Source of the DNA: CALAED01 sp937891035
GTDB taxonomy: Bacteria; Actinomycetota; Actinomycetes; Streptosporangiales; Streptosporangiaceae
DNA length: 22,419 nucleotides
NCBI GenBank assembly: GCA_035642125.1
Contig: DASQSZ010000246.1
Span: forward strand, 1-22,419
Direction of reading: 5' to 3'
Shown one piece after another: positions 8,145 through 15,382 of this stretch; the first letter of the stretch is position 1, and each line of letters begins with the position of its first letter. The notes beneath the pieces were generated by a model that saw only the letters and a list, made by a program, of their open reading frames with translations, was not told where the DNA came from and made no database searches. The position numbers and the translations under genes were made by a program.

Positions 8145-9407
8145 ATGGGAGATGTCGATCTCGTCTTTGTGATCGCGGGTGCCGGGGCGCTGCTCAGCGC
8201 GGCGTTGCCGGACTTGATCCACCGGTTGCCGGTCTCGTTGCCGCTGGTGTTTTTGTTCGGCGGGATGGGGTTGTACGTGATGCCGCTGGAATTGCCCGCG
8301 CCCGATCCGGTGGCGCACCGGGTGCAGGTGGAGCACCTCACAGAGCTCTGCTTGATCACGTCTTTGATGGGTGCCGGGCTGGCGCTGAACCGCCCGTTCG
8401 GCCGTCGCGCCTGGTCGAGCACCGGCCGCCTGCTGATCGTGGTGCTGCCTTTGACGACGCTGGTGGTCGCCGGGACGGCGTACGCGCTGCTCGGGTGGCC
8501 CCCGGCGGCGGCGCTGCTGCTGGGCGCGGCGCTCGCGCCCACCGACCCGGTCCTGGCGTCCGACCTGCGGGTGGGTGAGCCCACAGACGCCGAGCACGAC
8601 GACGATGAGGTCCGGTTCGGCCTGACCTCAGAAGCCGGTCTCAACGATGGATTGGCCTTTCCGCTCGTGTACGCGGCGATCGCCCTGGCGGCCGCCGGCG
8701 GGGCATGGTCGGGTGACTGGCTGGGCGAATGGCTGACGATCGACGTCATCTACAAGGGCGTGGCCGGAGTCGGCGTCGGGTTGCTGGCCGGGTGGGCTCT
8801 GGGTCGGCTGTTCTTCGCCGACCGCCCGTCGCTGCGGCTGGCCGAACGCAACGAGGGGTTCGTGGCGATCGCGGCCACCCTGCTGGCCTATGGCCTCGCC
8901 GAGGTGGTCGGCGGGTACGGCTTCATCGCCGTTTTCGTCACGGCCTGCGCCATCAGGGCGGCCGAACGCTCCCACGGATATCACGGTGTCCTGCACGGCT
9001 TCATCGAACAGATCGAGAGGCTGATGACCGCGTGGCTTCTCCTGCTGGTGGGCGGGTACGTCGCCACCGGCGGGCTGGGGCACCTCAGCTGGCAGGGGGC
9101 GACGGCCGGCCTGCTGCTCCTGCTGGTGTGGCGACCGCTGATCGGATGGCTGGCGCTCCATCGCTGCCCCGCCGGCCCGCGGGAGCGGCGGGTGATGGCG
9201 TTCTTCGGCGTTCGCGGCATCGCCGCCCTGTTCTACCTCGCCTATGCCCTCGGCCAGGCCGACTTCGGCGTGGACCCCCGGTCCCTGTGGGCGGTGGCGG
9301 TGTTCACCGTGCTCGCTTCGGTGTGCCTGCACGGCCTGACCGCCACCCCGGTCCTGTCCTGGCTGGACCATTTGCGCCACCGCCACACACGCTCAGCCGC
9401 CCGCTGA
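8145..9407 (+). CDS. CPA1-family cation/proton antiporter
   Basis: The 420-aa product is hydrophobic throughout, with about 11-12 membrane segments. It carries the CPA1/NhaP-type core: APTDPV with D134 in the unwound helix region, and GLNDG with N167-D168 in the next segment. An ND pair at this position is associated with electroneutral exchange of Na+ or K+ for H+. An acidic loop (HDDDE near 151-155) lies between them. Length is normal for a membrane domain without a C-terminal regulatory tail. The ATG at 8145 has only a poor ribosome binding site, so the start could be off by a few codons. It converges on the NhaA-DsbA gene, giving two structurally different antiporters side by side. Confidence 0.88.
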   Translation: MGDVDLVFVIAGAGALLSAALPDLIHRLPVSLPLVFLFGGMGLYVMPLELPAPDPVAHRVQVEHLTELCLITSLMGAGLALNRPFGRRAWSSTGRLLIVVLPLTTLVVAGTAYALLGWPPAAALLLGAALAPTDPVLASDLRVGEPTDAEHDDDEVRFGLTSEAGLNDGLAFPLVYAAIALAAAGGAWSGDWLGEWLTIDVIYKGVAGVGVGLLAGWALGRLFFADRPSLRLAERNEGFVAIAATLLAYGLAEVVGGYGFIAVFVTACAIRAAERSHGYHGVLHGFIEQIERLMTAWLLLLVGGYVATGGLGHLSWQGATAGLLLLLVWRPLIGWLALHRCPAGPRERRVMAFFGVRGIAALFYLAYALGQADFGVDPRSLWAVAVFTVLASVCLHGLTATPVLSWLDHLRHRHTRSAAR

Positions 9408-9417
9408 CGCACCGTCA

Positions 9418-9431
9418 CCGCGAATCCGCGG
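9418..9431. other. small hairpin between convergent genes
   Basis: CCGCG at 9418-9422 and CGCGG at 9427-9431 can pair across a 4-nt loop just after the antiporter stop codon. There is no T-run on either strand, so terminator function is uncertain. The rest of 9408-9511 shows nothing distinctive. Confidence 0.25.
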
Positions 9432-9511
9432 GCCGGCCTGATGGTTCGCCGAAGCCCATGGTCCGCGGTTCCTCTCGTCGTCGGCATGTCCCTGCCACCC
9501 ATGGCCCGCCT

Positions 9512-11401
9512 TCAGGGGCGTACGGCGACGCGTCGCCTGGCGGTTTGGACGGCGGCGGTGAGGCCGGCGATGTCGTAGGCGCCGTGGTGGCGGCGGCCGT
9601 TGATGAAGAAGGTCGGAGTGCCGGATACGCCGCTGACGTCGGCCGAGTCGACGTCTTCGGCGATGCGCGCCGCGCCGGTGCTCTTGCGCAGGTCGGTACG
9701 GAACCGCTCGACATCGAGCCCGAGTTCGTCGGCGTACCCGACCAGATCACGAGGCCGCAAAGCGTCCTGACGATCGAGCATCAGGTCGTGCAGCTCCCAA
9801 AACCCGCCCTGCGCGGCGGCGGCCTCCGCGGCCAGCGCCGCGACCTGGGCCTGCGGATGCACGTCGCTGAGCGGCAGGTGCCGCCACACATAGCGGACGT
9901 CGCCGGCCTCGGCGAGCAGTTCGCGGATGACGGGCTCGGCCCGGCCGCAATACCGGCACTCGAAATCGCCGTACTCGACCACCGTGATCGGCGCTCTCGC
10001 CGGGCCGCGGATGTGGTCGCGCTCCGGATCCACCGGCGCCGCCAGATCGACGATGGTCTCGGCGGTGCCGAGCAGCGCCCGCAGCCGCATCCGGGCCGGC
10101 AGCAGCGCGGTCACCCGGACCACCATCCAGGTGAGGACCGAGGCGCACAGCGCGGCCGACAACACGCCGACCTTCGCTTCGTCGAGTCGGGGCCCGGTGA
10201 AGGCGAGCGTCGCGATGAGCAGGGCCACGGTGAAGCCGATGCCGGCGATGGCGCCGCCGCCGGTCACGGCCGCCCACCCGACCGGTGGCCGCAGCCGGCC
10301 CCGGCTCAACCAGGTGACCAGGCTCGAAAGGGCGAGGATGCCGATCGGCTTGCCCGCCACGTACCCGATGAGGATGCCCAGCGTGACCGGCGAGGTATAG
10401 GCCTGGCCGAGGAAACCGGCGCTGACCGGGATCCCGGCGTTCGCCAGGGCGAACAGCGGCACGATCACATAGCTGGTCCAGGGGTGGAACAGCTGCTGGA
10501 GCCGTTCGTTCGGCGAGATCGCCGCGGCGACCTCGGTCTGCGCCGACCGGGCCAGCTCCGGCGTGGGCTGTTCGCGGAAGAGCCGGAACATCTCGGTGGC
10601 GCGTTCGAGATCGGTGCGCGTGGCGGGATAGGCGTACGTCAACAGCCCCATGACCAGGCCGATCACCACCGGCTCCACGCCGGAGGCGTTGAGCGCCACC
10701 CAGCCGGCGATCCCCAAGGCCGCATAAAGCGGCACATAACGGACGTCACCGGCGCGGGCGAGGAAGACCACGGCCATGATCCCCGCGGCGATGAGCAGCG
10801 CGGGCAGCGCGACGTCCTCGCTGTAGACCCCCGCGATCACCACGAGCGCGATCGTGTCGTCGACCACCGTCGCGGTGAGCAGGTAGGCGCGCAGCCTGGC
10901 CGGCAGCCGCCGCCCGAACAGCGCGAGCAGGCCCAGCGCGAACGCCGTGTCCGTCGACATCGCGGCGCCCCACCCGGACATGGTCGGCCGGCCCGCGTTC
11001 GCGGCCAGGTAGATGGCCACCGGCACCACCATGCCGCCGACCCCGGCGGCCAGCGGCAACGCCAGCCGCCGCCGGTCGCGCAGCTCGCCCATGTCGAACT
11101 CGCGCCGCGCCTCGAGACCGACGACGAAGAAGAACACCGTCATCAGACCGCTGTTGACCCAGTGCCGCAGGTCCAGCGTCAGACCGGCGTCGCCGACGCG
11201 GATCGACGCGGGGGTCGACCACGTCGCCTCATAAGAGGAGGGGTGCACGTTCGCCCACACCAACGCGGCCAGAGCCGCGGCCAGCAACACGACGGCCCCG
11301 CCGGTCTCGGTGCGCAAGAACTCCCGCAGCGGCGTCTGCAGACTCCGAGCCCACGCCGTCCGGCCGGAAAACGGCGTGGCGGGCGCCGGTCCCACCCCCA
11401 C
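9512..11401 (-). CDS. nhaA: NhaA Na+/H+ antiporter fused to a DsbA-like thioredoxin domain
   Basis: The protein has about 629 aa in two parts. Residues 20-440 are a full NhaA antiporter: FFVVGLEARREF near 91-102, MSTDTAFALG with D151, and VVDDTIAL with D181-D182, which correspond to the E. coli transport aspartates 133, 163 and 164. Residues about 455-629 form a DsbA/thioredoxin-like domain with the redox motif C482-R-Y-C485 and a cis-proline loop (GVSGTPTFF, P596). NhaA-thioredoxin fusions are known in actinobacteria; how the disulfide domain affects transport is not established. The open frame extends upstream through the preceding gene; GTG at 11401 (alternative 11395) fits the family start, with no strong ribosome binding site. 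It follows the SIS gene by 71 bp. Confidence 0.88.
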   Translation of the reverse strand: MGVGPAPATPFSGRTAWARSLQTPLREFLRTETGGAVVLLAAALAALVWANVHPSSYEATWSTPASIRVGDAGLTLDLRHWVNSGLMTVFFFVVGLEARREFDMGELRDRRRLALPLAAGVGGMVVPVAIYLAANAGRPTMSGWGAAMSTDTAFALGLLALFGRRLPARLRAYLLTATVVDDTIALVVIAGVYSEDVALPALLIAAGIMAVVFLARAGDVRYVPLYAALGIAGWVALNASGVEPVVIGLVMGLLTYAYPATRTDLERATEMFRLFREQPTPELARSAQTEVAAAISPNERLQQLFHPWTSYVIVPLFALANAGIPVSAGFLGQAYTSPVTLGILIGYVAGKPIGILALSSLVTWLSRGRLRPPVGWAAVTGGGAIAGIGFTVALLIATLAFTGPRLDEAKVGVLSAALCASVLTWMVVRVTALLPARMRLRALLGTAETIVDLAAPVDPERDHIRGPARAPITVVEYGDFECRYCGRAEPVIRELLAEAGDVRYVWRHLPLSDVHPQAQVAALAAEAAAAQGGFWELHDLMLDRQDALRPRDLVGYADELGLDVERFRTDLRKSTGAARIAEDVDSADVSGVSGTPTFFINGRRHHGAYDIAGLTAAVQTARRRVAVRP

Positions 11402-11433
11402 ACCAACGATTATCCGTCCGGGTCCGCCGGGGC

Positions 11434-11458
11434 GGCGGGCGGGCCGGGATCGCCCGCC
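11434..11458 (-). other. hairpin between the SIS and nhaA genes
   Basis: GGCGGGC at 11434-11440 and GCCCGCC at 11452-11458 form a 7-bp GC-only stem around an 11-nt loop in the short gap between the SIS stop codon and the nhaA start. No T-run follows, so it could stabilise an mRNA end or reduce read-through rather than act as a full terminator. Confidence 0.3.
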
Positions 11459-11472
11459 TTCCGCTGATCGCG

Positions 11473-12246
11473 CTATTGGGCGTCGGCGGTGAGTTCGGGT
11501 ACTCGGCGCCGATATCGGGCGATCAACTCCGCGTTCGCCGTGTCGCCGCCCGCCACATTCGCGCTCGTCCATCTCGGCAGCTCGACGCCGCGCGCCGCCG
11601 CCAGGTCGTCCAGCTCGGCCAGCAGGACCGACCACGCGTACGCGGCGAGGATCGTGGACACCGCGGCGGTGCGCGGCGCCCCGGGCGGGTGGACGACGTC
11701 GCCCGCGGGCACGGCCGTGTCGAGCACGACCGTCGCGTGGTCGGACAGTACGGTGCCGGCACGCGCCGCGGCACCGGCCGAGGCGTCCGGTGAGGTCACC
11801 GCGATCACCGGTACGCCGCGCGCCGCGCACTCCTGCGCGATCTCCACCGGGTAGGGGTTGCGGCCGCTGGTGGAGAACACCACGGCGGCATCCGGCGGCG
11901 TCGGCCCGGCCGCCCGCACGACCGTACGGCCAAGACCGTGTCGCCGTTCGGCGAGCGTGCTGCCCAGGGCGCCGGCGAGCGGCAGGACCGCGGGGTCCCA
12001 GATCGGCCGGACCGCGGCCAGCCCACCGGCCCGGTAGAAGGTCTCGAAGACCAGGGAAAGGGAGTGCCCGGCCCCCGCGACGTAGACGATCCCGTCGGCC
12101 TCGATGGTCTCGAGCAGGACTCCGGCCGCGTCGGCGATCGCCGCGCCGGAGCGAACGTCGAGCTCATCCAGCAGTGTGCGGATACGGTCGGCATGCCGGC
12201 CGCGGGTGACCTCAGCGTTGCCCGCCGGACTCGCCTCCTTGGGCAT
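11473..12246 (-). CDS. SIS-domain sugar isomerase-like protein
   Basis: This 257-aa protein is a single SIS (sugar isomerase) domain of the kind annotated as sugar isomerase domain-containing or UPF0309-like. Key segments are VAGAGHSLSLVFETFYRAGG near 55-74, which would bind the sugar phosphate, and VVFSTSGRNPYPVEIA near 121-136, a typical SIS phosphate-binding Ser/Thr loop. SIS proteins isomerise phosphosugars or bind them as ligands. It starts with ATG at 12246 after a perfect GGAGG (12256-12260) at 9-nt spacing, inside the end of the IIA gene (35-bp overlap). Its place directly after a PTS suggests it acts on the 6-phosphorylated transport product. Substrate unknown. Confidence 0.85.
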   Translation of the reverse strand: MPKEASPAGNAEVTRGRHADRIRTLLDELDVRSGAAIADAAGVLLETIEADGIVYVAGAGHSLSLVFETFYRAGGLAAVRPIWDPAVLPLAGALGSTLAERRHGLGRTVVRAAGPTPPDAAVVFSTSGRNPYPVEIAQECAARGVPVIAVTSPDASAGAAARAGTVLSDHATVVLDTAVPAGDVVHPPGAPRTAAVSTILAAYAWSVLLAELDDLAAARGVELPRWTSANVAGGDTANAELIARYRRRVPELTADAQ

Positions 12247-12676
12247 CCGGGAAAACCTCCTTCAGCGTGGTGAGCAACTCCGTGCCATCGCTCGCCGCGC
12301 GCAGCCGTTCGGCCAGCCCGTCCGACAGCGCGCGGGCCAAGGTGGCCAACGAGCCGACGTGCGCTTCGGCGTCGGGAGTGCAAAAGGTCAGCAGCAGATC
12401 GACCGGGTCGTTGTCCGGGTGGCCGAAGGGGACGCCGGACGCCAGCCTGGTTACGGTCACTCCGACGGCCAGCCCGCCGTCCTCGGGGCGGGCGTGTACA
12501 AGGGCCAGGCCGGGCGCCAGCACGATGTACGGCCCGTGCCGCTCGACCATCGCCACGCAGGCGTCGGGGTAGCCTTCGCCGGCCACGCCGAGATCGACCA
12601 GCGCGGCGGCGGACTCGCGGATCGCCGTCCGCCAGTCCGCCGCGGTCACGCCGTCGCGATATCCGACAGCCGTCAC
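12212..12676 (-). CDS. PTS EIIA component, fructose/mannitol (UlaC-like) type
   Basis: The 154-aa protein has the EIIA fold of the mannitol/fructose/ascorbate class. The segment MVERHGPYIVLAPGLALVHA near 43-62 contains His47 and the likely phospho-accepting His61 of this family. A second conserved stretch, GVPFGHPDNDPVDLLLTF, follows. EIIA would receive phosphate from HPr and pass it to the IIB cysteine. The start is GTG at 12676, overlapping the IIB stop codon in a GTGA arrangement, which predicts translational coupling. Partner IIB and IIC genes lie directly upstream, so it belongs to a complete three-component permease. Confidence 0.88.
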   Translation of the reverse strand: MTAVGYRDGVTAADWRTAIRESAAALVDLGVAGEGYPDACVAMVERHGPYIVLAPGLALVHARPEDGGLAVGVTVTRLASGVPFGHPDNDPVDLLLTFCTPDAEAHVGSLATLARALSDGLAERLRAASDGTELLTTLKEVFPDAQGGESGGQR

Positions 12677-12993
12677 GCCAGCCAGCCCCGCGCGGTGAGC
12701 CGATCCCGCAAAGTGGCCTGCAGGCCGTCCTTGTCGAGAAAGTCACTGATCGCGATCACCACAGGGGCCAGGTCGGCCAGCTCGCTGGTGTGCATCTCCT
12801 GGCCGATGACGACGTCGGGCCGCATCCCGCGCGCCGTGGACACGTCGGTGCATTCCACCCGCGCGTCCACGCCGAGAGCGCGCAGCGCGTCCTCCGCGGT
12901 CATCTTCAGCATCAGGCTTGATCCCATTCCGACGCCGCACACGGTGAGGACGTCGAGCGGCCGGTCGAGCGGCCGGTCGAGCGGCACGGTCAT
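12673..12993 (-). CDS. PTS EIIB component, ascorbate (UlaB-like) type
   Basis: This 106-aa protein has the phosphocysteine loop CGVGMGSSL starting at C19, the hallmark of lactose/ascorbate-type IIB proteins, followed by the alternating strand-helix pattern of the family. It passes phosphate from EIIA to the sugar during uptake by IIC. Compared with typical IIB proteins, which begin just before the loop, it has about a dozen extra N-terminal residues. These come from a 12-bp tandem repeat encoding Pro-Leu-Asp-Arg units. Its ATG overlaps the IIC stop codon (ATGA), so translation is probably coupled. Confidence 0.88.
   Translation of the reverse strand: MTVPLDRPLDRPLDVLTVCGVGMGSSLMLKMTAEDALRALGVDARVECTDVSTARGMRPDVVIGQEMHTSELADLAPVVIAISDFLDKDGLQATLRDRLTARGWLA
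12952..12985. repeat. 12-bp tandem repeat in the IIB N-terminus
   Basis: The unit GTCGAGCGGCCG occurs at 12952-12963 and 12964-12975, with a 10-base partial copy at 12976-12985. On the coding strand it adds repeated Pro-Leu-Asp-Arg residues before the IIB core. The unit is a multiple of three, so copy-number change would alter length but not frame. Confidence 0.7.
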
Positions 12994-14423
12994 GCCCCCT
13001 CCGAGCGCGCCTCGGCCGCTGGCCGGCCCTCAGGCTCGCCGAGCCGGCGGCTTTCGCGGCGGCCGAGCAGCAGCAGGGTGACGGCGGCGGCGCCGAGCGC
13101 CACCACGGGGATCGCCCAGATCGCGTTGCCGCCGAGTACGGGATCCAGGGCCTTGAACAGCCAGGCGATGGCGTACCAGTCGGGGTCGGCGAGGGTGGCC
13201 AGCTCGGGGGCGGTACGGGCGTACACGTCCCAGGTGATCGCCTGGCCGACGGCGAGCACCAGCCCGGTCAGCGCGCCGCCGATCACCGCGCCGCGCCAGC
13301 CGGCGACCGCGTTGCCGAATACGGCGACCGCGCCACCGACGAAGAACAGCATGATCATGGGCGGGGCGAGGGTGAACCATCCGGCGGTCGCGAACAGGCC
13401 GAGGAGGGCGAGGAACACACCGGTGGCGGAGACGAAGCCGATCATCACCGCGGTGGGCGCCACCGGGAAGACCGTGGGGGCGTCGAGCGCGGGCCGGGTG
13501 CCGGGGATGACCTTGTCGCTGATCCCCTTGAACGCCGGCACGATCTCGGCGAGGAACATCCGCACGCCGTACAGCAGGATGGCGATCCCGCCGGCGAAGC
13601 GCAGGCCGACCAGCAGCCCCCACACCCACGGCGAGATCTTCGGGTCGAGCTCGGCGGCCTGCTTGGCGACCACGGCGTCGTCGGCCAGCGCCACTCCGAT
13701 CAGCATGATCACGGAGATGATGAGCGCGGTGCTGACGTTGACGTCCTTGAAGAACGACAACTGCCGCGGCAGCTGGACCTTCTCGGTATCGTGCCGGTCC
13801 CTGTCGCCGAGCGGGCGGGCGACGTATCCGGTGAGTACGCAGGCCAGCGAGCTGGTGTGCGCGTAGCCGAAGCGGTCATCCGGCATCACCCGGTGCATCA
13901 GCGGACGCATCCACAGCGGCTGCAGCGTCCAGTAGACGGCCACGAAACCCGCCCCGCACAGCACCAGCGTCAGTTGGTTGGCCCGCGGCGCGAGCGTGAC
14001 GAGCGAAGCGACGGTGACCGCGCTGATCCAGAACATCAGATGGCCGGTGAGGTAGAGATATCTGGCCGCGGGAAACAGCCGTACCAGTGCGACGTGCACC
14101 AGGAACGCGGTGGTGAGCACCAGCGCGATGGTGCCGCCCTGGGTCTGCAGGAAGTCGGCGAGCGTGCGTTCGGCCTTGGGCGGGGTGGTGCCCATCGCGT
14201 CGGCGAGCACGGTCTGGAAGCTGGTCAGCCCGCCGGTGAACACCTCGATGCCGATGAAGAGGATGACCACGCCGATGGTGGCGCGCAGCGCACCGGCGAG
14301 CGTGTCCTCGAAGCGCTTACGCTGCAGCAGCAGGCCGACGAGGGTGATCAGGCCGATCAGGATGGGCACCTGGCCGAACACGTTGTTCGCCAGGAAGGTG
14401 AAGACATCGTTGACGAAGTCCAT
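12990..14423 (-). CDS. PTS EIIC permease, ascorbate (UlaA) family
   Basis: The 477-aa product is a polytopic membrane protein of the UlaA family. Hydrophobic segments run from about residue 15 to 455, and it contains the family-like stretches RATIGVVILFIGIEVFTGG near 47-65 and FVSATGVFLALLG near 327-339. UlaA proteins carry L-ascorbate or related sugar acids, phosphorylating them during transport. Here no ascorbate-degradation genes (lactonase, decarboxylase, epimerases) are present, so the substrate may differ. GAGGTGA at 14430-14436 with 6-nt spacing supports the ATG at 14423. It lies 90 bp downstream of the GntR-family gene and begins the tightly overlapping IIC-IIB-IIA-SIS set. Confidence 0.88.
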   Translation of the reverse strand: MDFVNDVFTFLANNVFGQVPILIGLITLVGLLLQRKRFEDTLAGALRATIGVVILFIGIEVFTGGLTSFQTVLADAMGTTPPKAERTLADFLQTQGGTIALVLTTAFLVHVALVRLFPAARYLYLTGHLMFWISAVTVASLVTLAPRANQLTLVLCGAGFVAVYWTLQPLWMRPLMHRVMPDDRFGYAHTSSLACVLTGYVARPLGDRDRHDTEKVQLPRQLSFFKDVNVSTALIISVIMLIGVALADDAVVAKQAAELDPKISPWVWGLLVGLRFAGGIAILLYGVRMFLAEIVPAFKGISDKVIPGTRPALDAPTVFPVAPTAVMIGFVSATGVFLALLGLFATAGWFTLAPPMIMLFFVGGAVAVFGNAVAGWRGAVIGGALTGLVLAVGQAITWDVYARTAPELATLADPDWYAIAWLFKALDPVLGGNAIWAIPVVALGAAAVTLLLLGRRESRRLGEPEGRPAAEARSEGA

Positions 14424-14513
14424 GGCGGGTCACCTCAATCCTTGGGGGACGTGGAGCAGACGGCGGGCTCGGGACCGCCGCGGTCGGCTTGGCGAACGGG
14501 CCGGCCGAGGGGG

Positions 14514-15245
14514 TCAGCGCAGCGCCGGTCGCAACTCGAGCTCCAATCGATAGCGGTCGCCGCGATACACGGAGCGCACGAACTCGACGGGGTGGCCCTG
14601 TTCGCTCCTGGTCAGCCGCTCGAACAGGAACGCCGGCGCATGTACCGGAACGCCCAGCACCTCGGCCTCCTCCGCGGTGGTGACCGTCGCCTCGATCGTC
14701 TCCGCACCGGTGGCGATGACGATCCCCCGCTCGCGCAGGTGCTCATAGAAGGACCGCCCCTCCAGGTCCTCTTTGCGCAGGTCCGGAAGCAGCGCCTTGG
14801 GCAGATGCAGCGTCTCGACCGCCATCGTCGCCTCATCCGCCAACCGCAGCCGTTGAATGGTAAATACCTCTTCGAGAGGCGAGATCCATAGCTTTTGGCC
14901 GATCTTCGCCCCGGCCGTCGTGACCTGAAAGGACAGCACCCGACTGCCCGGCCGCATCCCGCGCCTCGCCATGTCCTCCGAGAACGAGGTCATGGTCAGC
15001 GGCACCGCGACCTTGGGCTCCGCCACGTACGTGCCGCTTCCCTGCCGGCGATCCAGCAGGCCGTCGCTCACCAGTTCGTCGATCGCCGCGCGCAGCGTCG
15101 GCCGGGAGACCCCGAGCTCCTCGGCCAGCCGCCGCTCGGAGGGGAGCGCGTCGCCGACGGCGAGCGATTCCAGCATCGCCAGCACCTCATCGCGGACCAC
15201 ACGCTGTTTCGTCTGGCTGACGCGACGTTCGCCGACCGATTGCAA
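14514..15245 (-). CDS. GntR-family (HutC type) transcriptional regulator
   Basis: The 243-aa protein has a winged helix-turn-helix over about residues 12-75 (LPSERRLAEELGVSRPTLR is the recognition part) and a UTRA ligand-binding domain over about 85-240. HutC-type regulators bind a metabolite, often a sugar phosphate, and leave the operator. The frame is open to an ATG at 15338, but I prefer the TTG at 15245. It has GGAGG (15254-15258) at 8-nt spacing, gives the normal family length, and a good promoter sits upstream of it but inside the longer frame. It precedes and probably controls the PTS-SIS genes; the likely inducer is the imported sugar phosphate (inference). Confidence 0.88.
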   Translation of the reverse strand: MQSVGERRVSQTKQRVVRDEVLAMLESLAVGDALPSERRLAEELGVSRPTLRAAIDELVSDGLLDRRQGSGTYVAEPKVAVPLTMTSFSEDMARRGMRPGSRVLSFQVTTAGAKIGQKLWISPLEEVFTIQRLRLADEATMAVETLHLPKALLPDLRKEDLEGRSFYEHLRERGIVIATGAETIEATVTTAEEAEVLGVPVHAPAFLFERLTRSEQGHPVEFVRSVYRGDRYRLELELRPALR

Positions 15246-15284
15246 CGTCCCGCCCTCCAGAATCCGCCGATACGCATGATCCGC

Positions 15285-15322
15285 TTGGCGCCAAAGGTAA
15301 GACCCATCACCGGATTGGTCAA
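15285..15322 (-). promoter_or_regulatory. promoter of the GntR-PTS operon with operator-like palindrome
   Basis: On the minus strand, -35 TTGACC (15317-15322) and -10 TACCTT (15294-15299) are 17 bp apart, which predicts a start near 15287. The perfect 10-bp palindrome TTGGCGCCAA (15285-15294) covers the predicted start site, a position suited to repression, possibly by the GntR-family protein itself. The predicted leader to the TTG start is about 40 nt. Confidence 0.5.
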
Positions 15323-15382
15323 TACCACCGCACGCCACGTCGGCGCGGGCGCCGGCCCGCCGATGGATGGCGCTCGGCCCCG

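Noticed and set aside
8729..11467. 912-codon open frame on the plus strand
   Set aside because: It crosses from a shifted frame of the CPA1 antiporter into the antisense of NhaA-DsbA. The composition is Arg/Gly/Gln/His-rich without any recognisable domain.
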